Source of the DNA: Gnetum montanum
Taxonomy: Eukaryota; Streptophyta; Gnetopsida; Gnetales; Gnetaceae
Direction of reading: 5' to 3'
Assembly (NCBI GenBank): GCA_015680685.1
Contig: MNCI01033606.1
Coordinates: forward strand, 2,389 to 41,915
DNA length: 39,527 bases
The translations under genes were made by a program, and so were the position numbers. Of this stretch, positions 11,066 through 22,154 are shown piece after piece. Each line of letters starts with the position of its first letter. Positions within the stretch are counted from its first letter, which is position 1. The notes under the pieces were generated by a model, which did no database searches, had not been told where the DNA came from, and was given only the letters and a program-made list of their open reading frames with translations.

Positions 11066-11731
11066 CTTTCTACCTCATACTTTAACATTTAACTTACTTT
11101 TTTACCTTAAGCCTTGAATTATGAAATGATGCTTTTCCAAGTAATACACATCTCCTTATATAGTATAAGGTAAATTTGAAATGCCAATCAATTTTACTAA
11201 CCAACTTTGCCACTTAGCCAAAACTTATTTTATTTCCATCATTATATGATTGGCTAATTTAAATTCCACTATTTGTTGTTAAAATTAAATCACTACTATG
11301 TAGTTATCTAACCATCATGCCCACATAAAAGTAATGATTTCTTCAAATAATCTAAATCTAATTTTTAAACTAACACTTTGAATTAAATATTTTTTAAAAC
11401 TAATGCTCTAATGTATACATGTTTTATAATATTATATAAACTTACTTAAGCATACATATAAGATATATTTGTTATGGTTATATATTATATAATATTTATG
11501 TTACTACTAATCATAAAAAATGTTTATTTCTTATTACTATGTGTACTTAATATTATTATACACACACATATATATATTACTATATATATATATATATTAA
11601 TTCATATAGATTTAAGTTGTGGGAAGTTGTCCAAAATAATGTTTTATATGAAAAATATTATATGGAAATTGTAACTCTATCTCATCTAGCATCAATAATC
11701 TATAAGTATCTTATGATAATTGCTTCTTGAT
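11066..11731. other. AT-rich spacer in element D with a (TA)n tract
   Basis: There is no sustained frame on either strand. It includes a CA/TA microsatellite (about 11561-11600). It separates integrase from the 3' ORF and could be an intron or a subgenomic leader; nothing in the sequence decides this. Confidence 0.5.
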
Positions 11732-12780
11732 CTAAAATAGACCAATCCATATTTCTGAAAACTTATTTGGCTTCTTCATATTCCATAACAATACAAGATC
11801 ATTGACTTTAAAATTTATTTTCAAAGCCTTTCTATCGAACAACCTTTTGACTTGAGATGCATTCTTTATTAAATTATCTTTAGCTCTATCCATTTTAGCT
11901 TCTTTTTTGATGAGCAAAGTCATGAAACCTCTATCATTATCAGTTTCTCACTATATTTTTGCACAAAATTTGAGAACTTATAATCTTGTTTGTAATTCTA
12001 GCTGACAAAGCATAGACTAAGTTATAAGTTGACATTCCAATAGCCTTTTTAAATCTAATACAATCAGTCGATAATGGGGATTACAAATAATCAATCCAAT
12101 TTTCCAAACTTTCATCCATCAATTTCTTAATGTAGAAAATAAGCTTTTTATTTGTAGATTTAGCTAAACCATTTCCTTAAGGATAGTAATTTGAAGAAGA
12201 AAATAGAAATATGGGTTTTTCTAATGCCCATGTTATAAATTCTTCAAAATAAAAGGCTAGTCCATTATTAGATACCAACAATTTAGTAGGCCAAAAGTAC
12301 TATGAATTTTCTCTTCCAAGAACTAAATCACATCTGATGTTGAACTTTTCCTTAGAGCCTTTGCTTTAGAATATTTGGTAAACAAATCGGTAGTTGTTAG
12401 AATAAACTTATGTCCTACTCTTGAAGGAGTAATTGTATAAATAAAATGTAAATCCCATTGCTAAAATGGTCTATATGCAATTGTTGATTTTAAGGGAGCT
12501 ATAGCCTTTTTGATCTTTGATCCATGAATTTGATATTTGTAACATTTTTGAATTTTTAAATTGATATATTGATACATACTAGGCCAATAAAAACCATAGA
12601 GGAGTATATGCTACATAGAAGACTTAGGAGATTCATAGAACAAATTAGAATGATCATGAAATTATTCTAAAATAAGATCAATTTGATCATTGTGAACACA
12701 TTTCAATAAGATCTCCCCTAAAATCCTTTCTATATAAGATTCTATCTTTAACTACAAATTTATTTATGTTTTTGAAGAAA
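11732..12780 (-). pseudogene. Integrase remnant of element D
   Basis: Integrase inserts the cDNA into the genome. The zinc-binding region keeps LLYGFYWPSMYQY and a KCYKYQIHG stretch where the second cysteine of the Cys-x2-Cys pair is Tyr. The catalytic core follows. WDLHFIYTITP has His where the first catalytic Asp is expected. LVSNNGLAF has Asn in place of the second Asp. NGLAKSTNK has Lys in place of the catalytic Glu. The C-terminal module reads VKRLFDRKALKINFKVNDLV and ends in a WIGLF that matches a GPY/F-type motif. Several in-frame stops and a frameshift near 12290 add to the damage. The enzyme is inactive. The original residues are inferred from family consensus. Confidence 0.75.
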
Positions 12781-12879
12781 GCCCTTTTTTAACTTGTAGT
12801 TAATTATTTTTGAACTTATTGTGTGTTAAAGAATTCTAGAATCTTATCATACCAATTTTCCTCATGAGTTTTAGGAACA

Positions 12880-13270
12880 CATACTTCATCTTCTCTAGCC
12901 ATTAACTTGGCTAATCCCATTTCTTTAAGGGTTTTGCATATTTTCAATGAAAACCTGAAACCTTGAAGTTTTATGAGCCACTTTCCTCTCTTTAATTCAA
13001 TTTCATTTTGGGCTAAGAATTGTTTAACGACATGCTCTATTAACATATTATGAACCAATGAGCTTTCCAAGTAATATTTGAAATGCTAAAGTGCCTTAAT
13101 AACTACAAATGCCTATTTTTCTAAGTTTGAATAATTTAGATCTGAACCTTTTAATTAATATCCAAAAAATCCAATTGATTCATCTTGATATTTATATTTT
13201 TGAGTTAAAATGAAATCAAATGAATCATTTGAAGTAAAAGCATATAATCAAAAGTCTTCTTTCAATTTTT
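12880..13270 (-). pseudogene. Second (Ty3/gypsy-type) RNase H of element D, degenerate
   Basis: Immediately after reverse transcriptase the frame reads LYAFTSNDSFDFILTQKYKY, then a segment ending HFKYYLESSLV, then QFLAQNEIELKRGKWLIKLQ. This is the layout of the gypsy RNase H connected to reverse transcriptase. The usual TDH motif region reads IEH, and the first catalytic Asp region is altered. At least three stops interrupt it. A degenerate gypsy RNase H alongside a second RNase H is typical of the Tat group. This domain follows reverse transcriptase as usual; the other RNase H lies upstream. Confidence 0.65.
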
Positions 13271-13496
13271 TCTTTACCAAGTATGGAGCTTCTTGAATGG
13301 CTTTTTTAATTACAGCTAAAGCTCTCTCTGATTCTAGTGTTTTCTCTACTAAGAAATTTTTCTTTAACATATGCATCAGAGGTTTAGTAATTTCAATGAA
13401 TCTAGGGATAAATTTCTTAACAAAATTTATCTTTCCAAAGAAAGATCTAAGAGACTTCTTACTTGTAGGATGCTTGATATTCTATACTATTTGAAT

Positions 13497-14210
13497 TCAA
13501 GAGTTATATATAGCAATTCCTTCTTGATAGATTACATGACCTAGTAAACTTCTAGATTTCACCCCAAAGATATATTTCTTAGGATTTAATGAAATATCAT
13601 ACTTATGACATATGTGAAAAAATTGTTGAAGATGACCAATATGATCTTCCTTTCTTTTTGAAAAGATGGTGATATCATCTAAATAAACAACAATGAATTC
13701 TCCTATCAAACCTTTAAAGGCTAAATCCATTACTCTTTGAAAAGTAGTTCCAACATTTGATAATCCAAATGGCATTCTTTGATAAGAGAAAGTTCCCCAT
13801 TTGGTGATAAAGGCTATTTTATATTTATTACCCTTATCTACCATGATCTGATTATAGCCTAAAAAAACATCTAGGAAAAACTATACTTGAAAACCTAATA
13901 CTTTGATCAACATTGCATCAATTCTAGGAAGTGGATATTTATCTTTTTTACAGGCTTCATTAAAATTTCTGAAATCCACACAAAGCATAATATCACCATT
14001 ATTTTTTCTTACTGGAACAAGATTAGTAAGCTATGTTGAATATCAAACTAGATATATGATTCGGGCTTGTAATAATTTCTTGATCTTAGCTTTCATGGTT
14101 GGTTCAAATGAAGGATTGAATTTCCTTTGTTTCTACCTAACTATCTTACAACCATCTATCAAATGAGTTTATGTGTCATCACATCTAGTCTAAAATTTTT
14201 AAGATCATTG
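13497..14210 (-). pseudogene. Reverse transcriptase remnant of element D
   Basis: Reverse transcriptase copies the element RNA into DNA. Visible in order are VPVRKNNGDIMLCVDFRNFN, PLPRIDAML, FLDVFLGYNQI (first catalytic Asp), WGTFSYQRMPFGLSNVGTTF, and VVYLDDITIFSKRKEDH (YLDD box), then ISLNPKKYIFGV and LLGHVIYQEGI. This is a clear Ty3/gypsy reverse transcriptase. The catalytic Asp residues are intact, but several stops (for example in YLV*YSTWL and in the stretch before FLDV) break the frame. The part from 13844 down to 13497 is still one open frame of 115 codons. It lies between two RNase H domains. Confidence 0.88.
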
Positions 14211-14639
14211 TAAGACCTAGCAAAATTTTTCAAATTTTTCTGTAGGAGTAATGATAAATTTTTCTTAAAAACTTAATCCTTTTTCTTTGTGATAGTTAAC
14301 ATCCTTGGTATTTTAATAGATTCGAGATTCACTACTTTAAAAGCTTGATCATCTAGATTTTATATATCTTTTCTAGTAAACAATTTTTTGCTAAACTCAT
14401 GTTCATATTCAATCACCTTTTTGGGAATAGAATTTTCCTCAAACCTTATCTTTGTTTCAGGTATAATTTGACCTTTGAATTCTTGTTTATTCCTTAAGAA
14501 TCTAAGCAATTGTTCATCATTCTCAAATACTTGTAAATGATTTATGTTATTTGATATGGATAGTTGATGTTTGTTCTCAAGCAATACACCTTCGTAACTT
14601 TCTATTCTTCTCACATCTAATGATGATGCTACTTTTTTC
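14211..14639 (-). pseudogene. Linker between the upstream RNase H and reverse transcriptase of D
   Basis: A mostly open stretch continues from the first RNase H. It reads KKVASSLDVRRIESYEGVLL, then a charged region (NDEQLLRFLRNKQEFKGQII, EHEFSKKLFTRKD). It holds no recognised domain. Its continuity with the RNase H upstream and the approach to reverse transcriptase downstream argue against an unrelated insertion. Confidence 0.55.
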
Positions 14640-15000
14640 AAATCATTTGCTATATACTTATTCTCTCTACCTATATGTTTTATTTGGTAGTGATGAACCT
14701 AATCCAACGTTTTGCAAAAAAGTTGTTTATATGGTCACAAGAATGAACTTTTTACTACCCAATTGCCTTTTATGTGTTCACAAACTAATCTTGAGTCTCT
14801 TTCTATGATGATTACCTTAATTCCATTTTCCAATGTTGTTTTAATTTCAATAATCAAAGCTTCATATTTAGCCTTGTTTTAGTACAAGGGAAAGATAGAT
14901 GAATTTCCTTGAATCTTTTTGGGGAACCATCCTCTACTAAAACTATCCCAGCTCCTACGCCATTGGAGTTACAAGAACCATCAAAGTATAGTTCCCATTT
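14640..15000 (-). pseudogene. First RNase H domain of element D, fused to the protease
   Basis: RNase H degrades the RNA strand of the cDNA hybrid. The segment starts KRKWELYFDGSCNSNGVGAG with the first catalytic Asp in YFDGS. It continues to KYEALIIEI, where the second acidic residue (Glu) lies, then VIIIERDSRLVCEHI with the third (Asp), and finally ENKYIANDL with the last (Asp). This is the compact, archaeal-like RNase H found as an extra domain in Tat-group elements. One continuous frame of 161 codons (15339-14854) carries both the protease C-terminal part and the start of this domain. A 1-2 base indel near 14880, a TGA and a TAG disable it. Confidence 0.78.
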
Positions 15001-15520
15001 TCTCTTATCTTGACATTTCTCTTTTTCCAAATTATCAAATTTTTGAAGTGTGCAAATTCTGGTTTCAAAAAATATTATTTCAATAACTTTGTTCTTTCCA
15101 TTTGAAGTAATGTTGTCACTCATCAAAGGCTCACTGTATATGTATATTCGATTCAGCTCTCCTTTCCAAGGTAGCCACATATGATAATAATTTTTTGATA
15201 TGTAACTAGAGAAAGTTTTACTCCAACTTCTCAATAAAAGAATATATAAATCTAGTAAGTTTTCCACTTGAATAGTTACTCTACATTGGATATGGGGTTC
15301 AAAAGCAATTTCTAGCAAAACATTGGGTAATTGACCCACAATCTTTAGTCTATTTTATCCACTTGGGAAATCTTTTTATTGGACATGTTAGGAGTCAAAA
15401 CAAGTTCTTTGCATATAAATAATGGTATAATAGTAGAGGTAGCTCTAGAATCAACAAAAAAATTATGCAAATACTTATCCTTTAACTTCATTTTTAACAT
15501 AAAAGAAGGAGCATCTTTAT
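15001..15520 (-). pseudogene. Aspartic protease remnant of element D
   Basis: The protease cleaves the polyprotein. The frame reads KLKDKYLHNFFVDSRATSTI, so the D-S-G active site has become D-S-R (GGA to AGA, near 15441-15449). After a frameshift and a stop it continues to a C-terminal LYILLLRSWSKTFSSYISKN, which corresponds to the LLGRPW region. Then come MWLPWKGELNRIYIYSEPLM and a short linker into RNase H. Element E retains the same family's protease with an intact DSGA, so the Gly-to-Arg change is specific to this copy. Confidence 0.75.
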
Positions 15521-15889
15521 CAGGAGTACAATCATAGCTAGTTTTTTGTTATCTTATCAATGTTAGAAACATAGATTAACTCTAAATCTCCAACTCTCTT
15601 TCTACCCTTAATGAACTCTAAATTTTTCTTTGTTGATCTCCAATCTATAAAAATTGATATATGCTAATAATTTCTCTGATATGTTTGAGATATTTAATTA
15701 AATCATATTCTCTATCTGCAGAAGCCCTTGTTTCTTCTTCCATTTATTAAAAGATTGATTTTGAGTAGTTTTCTCTACTTGATCTTTTTTACTTTTATTC
15801 TTCTCTCTTCTATTTGGTTCAAAAATCTTCCTCTTAGTAGATGAATCAGAAATGACATTTGGAGCCCTACAATTAGTTAATCTTTCTTT

Positions 15890-17130
15890 TGATCAAAGAT
15901 TATATCCATTTTCCTCATTGTTATTATGCCCTTCATTTGATGATATATTTTCTTTAAAACATGACATAGAGAAAGTATCACTAGATCTATTTTTAGAAGA
16001 TTTGTTTACATAATTAACACTAGATAATTCATTATCCAATTCAATATCAAGAAATTTAGACATAATAAGATCATTTTTATCCTTATCTTCTACTAACTTA
16101 GTATCTTGATGCTTATACTTTCTACTTTTCTTTTCTTCCTTGATTTTAACTCTTGCCAAAGCTTTTTCTAGTTTCACTACTTTGTTGAACAAGTCTTTCA
16201 TCAGTTATCCCTTTTCAAATTCTTTATTTTCTAACTCTTGCTCCATCTTAATATGGGATGGACCTGATAATGCTTTAAGTTGAGAAAAATCTTGCATAGG
16301 AATTATCATTTTTTTTCTCTTTTTCAACTTATGATAATCTCTTCATTTTCAACTTTAGTTATTTTTCTAATTGTATAACTTCACTAAAGTAGTCATTTAA
16401 TGTTATCAAGTTCAGAGTTCTCCTTAACCAAATGGAAATATTGGGACTCACAACCTTAAGATAATTATCTCCAACCATTTTATTTGATGGTCTATATTGT
16501 TTTTGAAAGAGTCCACAAATTCTTTGAAACTTAATGTTGAAATCTCTAATTGACTCTTTAACTCCTTTCTTAGCTTGTAATATCCAACAATACAATTGTT
16601 GTTCTAATTGATTGCCAAATTGAGCTAAGAAAAGACTTCTCATATCATTCCAACTTGTGATACTATTGCTTGGCATGTTTGAATATCAAATTTGAGCCAT
16701 ATCCTTTAAATTTTCTACAAAAAGTCTACAAGCTTAATCTTGATGTTGAACATTTGCATGAGCTAAAGCTAACTCAAGTAAGTGAATGTATTCTTTAGCT
16801 AAGTAAGCCTTTTTAAGAATAAAAGACTAAGGAAAATATTTGTAAACTACCTTAGAAATTTTATTGTAGTTTTGAAATCCTAATGGTGTAACTCTTTGCC
16901 AAGGATCTGCAATCCTATTAGAAATTGTTGAACTCTTATATTTCATTGATATTCTCTTATAGATTAATAAACCAAATAGAAGGAGTGATTTCTTTATCCT
17001 TCTAGTCTTTACTTCACTACTTTTTCCAAACTCAAGAACTTTCTTCTATTCTTCTTCTGATGAATAATCAATCTTATAATCAAGAATTTCTTTGGAACCT
17101 TTGAAATCTTTTAAACTATCAATCTATTTA
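15890..17130 (-). pseudogene. Gag remnant of element D
   Basis: Gag forms the particle that packages element RNA. The capsid-like core is recognisable as SITSWNDMRSLFLAQFGNQL followed by KKGVKESIRDFNIKFQRICG. The C-terminal part is lysine-rich then acidic (EKKSRKYKHQDTKLVEDKDK, and NNNEENGYNL at the end). It aligns along its length with the better-preserved gag of element E. No zinc knuckle (CX2CX4HX4C) is visible in either copy. The N-terminal half has many stops and indels. Confidence 0.7.
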
Positions 17131-17237
17131 ATTATTAACTTGAAAATAGTAGCTAATTTCTTAAACCCTCCTAGCAACAAAGAATTGTTAGTGTGCTAGG
17201 AGTATTAGGATTATGAACTTAGAGGTCAAATTTTCAA

Positions 17238-17255
17238 GCCCTCATTCTAGCACCA
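17238..17255 (-). other. Primer-binding site of element D
   Basis: On the minus strand, TGGTGCTAGAATGAGGGC begins seven bases after the 5' LTR end. Element E has TGGAGCTAGAAGGAGGGC at the same spacing after an identical GTTCTTT. TGG at the start is as expected for a tRNA 3' CCA. The exact tRNA was not identified. Confidence 0.75.
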
Positions 17256-17262
17256 AAAGAAC

Positions 17263-20049
17263 TATTTTTGATTGTTTGGGACTGAACCACTAACATCTCC
17301 AAACAAGGTTTAGGTGCTTGCTGGTCTTTGGCAACATTAAGGCCTTAATACCTCCAAATAAAATCAATAGTTATGAAATGTACTAAATGTGAGTATGTGT
17401 TTGCTATTACAAATGTTGAAATGATTGGGTTGTTTTTGAAATTGTAATCTTCTATCACAAAAAAGATTTAGCTAACTCTATCAAATACTATGAGTTGTTG
17501 AAGACTCATATTTTATTCAATCACTTAGTCTATATGGTCCCTATAGTATGCTACTTGTAACAAATAAAATTTTGTAAAAATGTTTGAGCACAATTCTACC
17601 AATCTACTTCTAATTTGTTCCAAAGAAAAATTTCACAAGAAAACTAGGAATAGAGCAAGATTCAATGAACTTAGAAAGAGAAAGAAAAGAAATTAGATTT
17701 TTGTGAAATCTCAAATATATAAGCAAGATAAATTGACACGAGGAAACACTTTTTAATAAATCTATTCCTAATTCAAAAACTACAAATTGTCCAAACCTTC
17801 TAAGATCAATAAATAATTTCATAAAGATAATCTTATTATACTATGAAAAATTTCTATGTAAATAACAAAGTACAAGCCTCTATTTTGGCCAATTAATAGT
17901 TTCTAAAGATTGCATTCAATGGAGCCTTCAAAAATATGGACAATTTTAGGATTGAAATACTAAGGTGATACACTTTAAAATAATGAAGCTATTTTGGTTG
18001 TCTCAAAATACCAAAGATTTTCCTAGGTTCTTTATGCTCAAAATAGGAAGTTTTACAAAGACATTACTATTAAATTTCTCTTGAGGCCTTTCAACAACAT
18101 AAGCTCTTCTATGGTAAATCGTAATAAGAGTCTAATATTGCACAAAAATAGAGCTATAAAAGAAACCTAGAATAAATCCTAAGATTAAATGCCAAGCACA
18201 ATACTATCTACACTAGTAGCTAAGTAACTAAAACAAAATGGAAAAGAATGAACTTACATGATTAAAACAAAGAAGCCAAGTTAATGTCTTTAGCAAGCCA
18301 TCTTACAAATAATATTTAATTATCTTTTTCCAAATTCTCCCCTCCTTTCCTTCTACCTTTGAAGGTCCTTTTATAGTGACCTTAGGGTAGTTACAATAAT
18401 CATGAGTGGTTAAGGGTATTACAAATATCTAGGATAAAGTTATGATAAGTTGAGAAATATAATCTAATAATCTCTTTTTCTCCTTTAAAGCAAAAATTTT
18501 TCCTTTATATTTATTTAGTTGTAAATTATTGTTAAATTTTATATTATACCTTCATGATTATATTAATATTATAATTTTGTTGATGATAAAGGAAACCCCA
18601 TTTGAAAATAATAACATTTGACTTATGCCATGGTCCTAATGAGTGTCCCTTGGATTTTAAAAGTTTTGTTGCATATTCCATCTTTTTTTCCCTTGTGAAG
18701 AAAGCTCACTATAGGTGTTGATTTTTTGTACATACAGTTGGAATATTGTGATGTCCTCATGAGCAAAAACCCTTCCCTTGATCCAAAAACTACTACATTA
18801 TTGTCATTGGCCATCTGTTCCTTTCACATGCAACCTCTGCTACTCACCATTATCGATGGATATCTCTAGATTTGGCTTAGTTGTTATTCTAGTTGTAACC
18901 ATTAGAGGCATGTTGCCCAAATAAATGTGACCTAAGGCTCTCGTTCTATAAGAACCCTTATCTCTTATGTTGCTTGCACTCCACAAAAGAGGAAGAATAC
19001 TAATGGTGATGCTAGTGTGGTGGCTAGGGCATCAAAATTTACCATCATTATGATGGGTTATGATGCTCAACAGGGTTTTAGTTCCACCGTAGTCATCACA
19101 ATTTTGTCCATTGTGCATGATGCTACATGAGTCTTCTCCACTAAAGGCATACACATTCAAATTTATTGTTAAGTGATGAATGGCACAAAGACAAGTTGCA
19201 ATTGCAGAATCCCACATCCTAGCTAAATTCCTTTTCTTCTTGCTTATGATGTGTGCATGAGGCAAGGCCTCCATGATGATGCTGTTAGGATTTTTCTTTT
19301 GCCTTTTTATGTGTTTTTCTTTGCAAAATATTACTAGAATTTTCCCAATGCATAGTAAGGTTGCCCAATTTTTGATAAAATTTTACTTGTAAAATAGTCT
19401 AACTATTAATTTAATTGATTTAGTTTTGATGAAACTATCGATGAGGATTTCTAGAAATTTTGATCTACTCTTTCTAGGGATTTTATTGTTGAAACATATT
19501 TCATTAATCTCTACCTCAATAATATACGTTATTTCACCATTAGAAGGAATAATACTTTCAGTGATTGAATTTGAAACAAAATTAGGATGTGTTAGCTTAA
19601 TTATGAAATTGATAAAGATAAACACTAGATTTATGTGTACCCTAATTTATTTCAAAACTTTTAGTTACTGAACATGTAAAGATGCAAATGCTACATGCCA
19701 TTGAATCACTGTCAACCTCTAAAATGGTACACTAGTAAATTCTCATGGGGTTTACCATGTAAATTATTTTCTTTGATCAAGAGGATGTATCCTTAGGTTT
19801 TTGCTATTTAACCAGTATCAACCATTGCCTCTTCAGTGCCCTCTTGTTTTTTCCACTGATTTTGCCAGTATCAAATCACAACATTTATTGCAAGAATTTT
19901 CCACTTACATTTATCCTCATACTATTTCGCAAATATAATCACAAATAATGTTTCACTTCTTTTGTGCATATTTCTATGCCTCTTATGAGACATTATCTAT
20001 ATATATTTTCTTAATTTTTACTCCATAGAATGGCATAAAGTTCATAATA
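17263..20049 (-). repeat. 5' LTR of element D
   Basis: This copy is homologous to 7529-10337. Both sense ends have decayed TG-to-TA style (TATTATG... at 20049, complement). The TATA box is at 18368-18375. Within U3, the minus strand from 19625 to 19383 is open for 80 codons and coding-like, but the D 3' LTR copy carries an indel there, so it is not called as a gene. Confidence 0.8.
18368..18375 (-). promoter_or_regulatory. TATA box driving element D
   Basis: TATAAAAG within GGTCACTATAAAAGGACC. It lies about 1.1 kb from the LTR 3' end, so R-U5 would be roughly 1.1 kb long. Confidence 0.6.
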
Positions 20050-20054
20050 TTTTC
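20050..20054 (+). repeat. Right target-site duplication of element D
   Basis: TTTTC pairs with GTTTC at 7524-7528. Confidence 0.5.
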
Positions 20055-20104
20055 ATGTTTTGAAAATTGTTTTAAATGTTTTGGTGTTCTTGGTATTGTT
20101 GCAA

Positions 20105-20901
20105 TTTCCAAAATAAATGGAACCCCTCATGAGACTTTGAATTTGACAAGTTCTCCATATTACCCTCCAATGTTGACAACATTCCATACAAGTTATTTGA
20201 AGAGGCTACAAAATGTATTGCATCTTGTGAAAAAACATTCTAGAAGATCCAATGTTCAAATTAGTTCCTATGAGAGAAGGTTATAGCATTGTGGAAAAAA
20301 GAAGTTGACCAACAAAGTTAAGAGCCTCAAAGATTGTAAGAAATTCATAGAGGCACATGTGACCAATAGGATAGAGTGGTCTCACTATTGAAGCACTATC
20401 CAAGATAAGGTTGCTCTAGCTAGGAGCAACTTCAAGAAAGACATGCAAATGGAGCTCCTAGTTTGAAAGTCTAAGTAATGGCATGATTATTGTGCATGCG
20501 TATTTAGATGGAGAAAAAACCAAAAAGGTTGAAAAATAGCTACACAAGGTAGAGAGGTAAATTACATGAAATCATGGCATGAGGTAGCCATGACACAACA
20601 TAAGTATGAGCTATTTGTTTAGGGGATAGGTGTAGAGGATATTTTTAACATGTTTGCAAGGTCTGTGATTGCTACTAAGTCTCCTACTCCTCAGATCACT
20701 ACTCTGTTTAGGGAAATCACTAATACTAACTTATACCATGCTTGACCTTAGTGGATAGACATATAAGGGGGAAATATCCTAGTAGGATTAGATCTAGGAG
20801 ACATTGAATGGCCAAACATGAGCAAAGAACAAATTCTTCATAGGTTAGAAAATAGTCTCCAAAGATCTGCACTTGAAGACATAGTCCTTGAATCCCCAGA
20901 G
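20105..20901 (+). pseudogene. Gene relic, exon 3
   Basis: One plus-strand frame runs about 265 codons with no frameshift and only a handful of stops. A T-rich tract ending GCAA (20101-20104) looks like a decayed GCAG acceptor. Starting at 20105 supplies the two bases needed by exon 2's split codon. Readable segments include SPYYPPMLTTFHTSYLKRLQ, KDCKKFIEAHVTNRIEWSHY, WHDYCACVFRWRKNQKG and DIEWPNMSKEQILHRLENSL. The exon ends LESPE at donor GAG|GTTTGT with a complete codon. The mix of basic and aromatic residues could suit a nucleic-acid-binding or transposase-like protein, but no family was recognised. Confidence 0.55.
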
Positions 20902-21027
20902 GTTTGTCTAAAAATGTTTAAAGATTTTTTTTATGTTATAGTTTTATATTTTTTATTATTTAGTTTTTATTATTTTAAAGTGATATTTTATTTATCACGT
21001 TTACTAACTTTTTGCATGTTTTTTTAG

Positions 21028-21105
21028 TTATAAATATCAGATGATGGTGATGAGAATGTTGAAGATGATGTTGTTGATGATCCTCCTCCTCCTCCTATAG
21101 CTTAG
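21028..21105 (+). pseudogene. Gene relic, last exon
   Basis: The 126-base intron 20902-21027 has GT, a perfect TACTAAC branch point (21002-21008), a T-rich tract and TAG. The exon continues in phase, with one early TAA. It encodes an acidic tail, ISDDGDENVEDDVVDDPPPP, ending at TAG (21103-21105). The acidic-then-polyproline C-terminus is distinctive. Confidence 0.5.
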
Positions 21106-21845
21106 TTTTAGCATGCTTTTTTAGCCTACTATGTTCTATTTTTCTTTGAACATTATTGATCTTATTATTATTATTTTGTTATCACAACCTTGGATATTTT
21201 GTTATTATTATTATTTTCTTATCTTGTTGCATTGTGCAACTATGGCTACTGTTACATTTTTTTCTATTGTTATTATATCACACCATGTGATCATGGTACT
21301 GTTGGGGATATTTTTTATTATAGGTTAAAATTTTTATTTTTAATATTTAATATTTTTATCTTATTTTATATTTTTCTTGCATAAAGATTATGAGTTAAAA
21401 TAATAAGGCTACAAAGTGAAGTTTGGCAATAAAACAATAAAGGTGTAAGATAAGGCATAACAAGTCATAGTGTAGACATAAGAGTGATATAAAAGGGAGG
21501 CCATAAAATTACCAATTTTAAGTCATAGTAAATAACCAATTCTTTGCCTTGTTTTGGTTTTAGGTTTATCTATTTTTTATGTCATTTTATAGTTTTAGGT
21601 AAATGTAAAGGAAATAGGCATAAATTATAAACTGATGCAAAAGTGTAAGATAAGGCTATGTGATAACATAGTAAATATCAATTAATAAGGAAAAAATACT
21701 TGAAAATTAAAATGAAAATATTTAAATAAAAGCTGAAAATGAGGCTACATCATATTATACAAGGTTATGAAGGTAGGTGACATACCCAATCATGCAATGG
21801 TTTTTTGATCTTTGAGAGATTAGGAAATATGTAAGGTCTCTATTA
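21106..21845. other. AT-rich DNA, no gene seen
   Basis: TTATTATT-rich runs and no sustained frame beyond chance on either strand. It probably holds the 3' flank of the relic and decayed downstream parts of element F. Confidence 0.45.
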
Positions 21846-22154
21846 AATGATTTTATACTTGCCATTATCTTCTCTTACAATGTTGAATGGGAGCTCTTCC
21901 CATGCTTCATTAATGGCCTATGCATTATCAGTCTTGGTTTTCTCAATTTTATTGACATCCTTGGCTACATTTTTTTCCTATGCGAGCTTCTTCTTAAAAC
22001 TCCATCTCACATCCTTATTCTATGTCAACATTGTTGATAAATAAGGAAACTATACTATATCTATGTATGATGATTTTACCTCCCTCATAAGGCAAGTGAA
22101 TCTCTTGATGGATCTAGGAAGAAATGACTGGTAGTTTGACTAACCAAGGTCTTC
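21846..22154 (-). pseudogene. Element F protease C-terminal part and downstream linker
   Basis: Reading the minus strand from 22154, the sequence opens with the end of a protease motif: RPWLVKLPVISS, a stop, then IHQEIHLPYEGGKIIIH. The matching first half, ending FNLILG, lies at 30235 on the far side of element E. After a frameshift the strand continues NVAKDVNKIEKTKTDNA and EAWEELPFNIVREDNGKYKI. Joining the flanks across E restores the typical LLGRPW signature of plant Ty3/gypsy proteases, so this is the other half of element F. Confidence 0.75.

Larger units (their letters stand above)
7529..20049 (-). mobile_element. Element D: complete but dead Ty3/gypsy retrotransposon, minus strand
   Basis: D is about 12.5 kb, with two direct LTRs of about 2.8 kb (5' LTR 17263-20049, 3' LTR 7529-10337). 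The primer-binding site lies just inside the 5' LTR, and coding remnants run from 17130 down to about 10560. The coding order is gag, protease, RNase H, reverse transcriptase, second RNase H, integrase and a 3' ORF. Two RNases H, one of them degenerate, are a feature of the Tat group of plant Ty3/gypsy elements, but the order here looks unusual. Protease, integrase and all long frames are disabled. The LTRs are visibly more diverged from each other than those of element E, so D is older. It sits in an intron of the gene relic. Confidence 0.85.

Noticed and set aside
11561-11600. TA/CA-rich tract as a possible regulatory element
   Set aside because: Ordinary microsatellite in an AT-rich spacer, with no conserved context.
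19383-19671. Open frames on both strands in D's 5' LTR
   Set aside because: The minus-strand frame looks coding-like, but the homologous part of the D 3' LTR has an indel, and the plus-strand frame is its mirror.
21847-22044. Plus-strand 65-codon frame
   Set aside because: It is the mirror of the element F fragment on the minus strand, which has recognisable protease and linker sequence.
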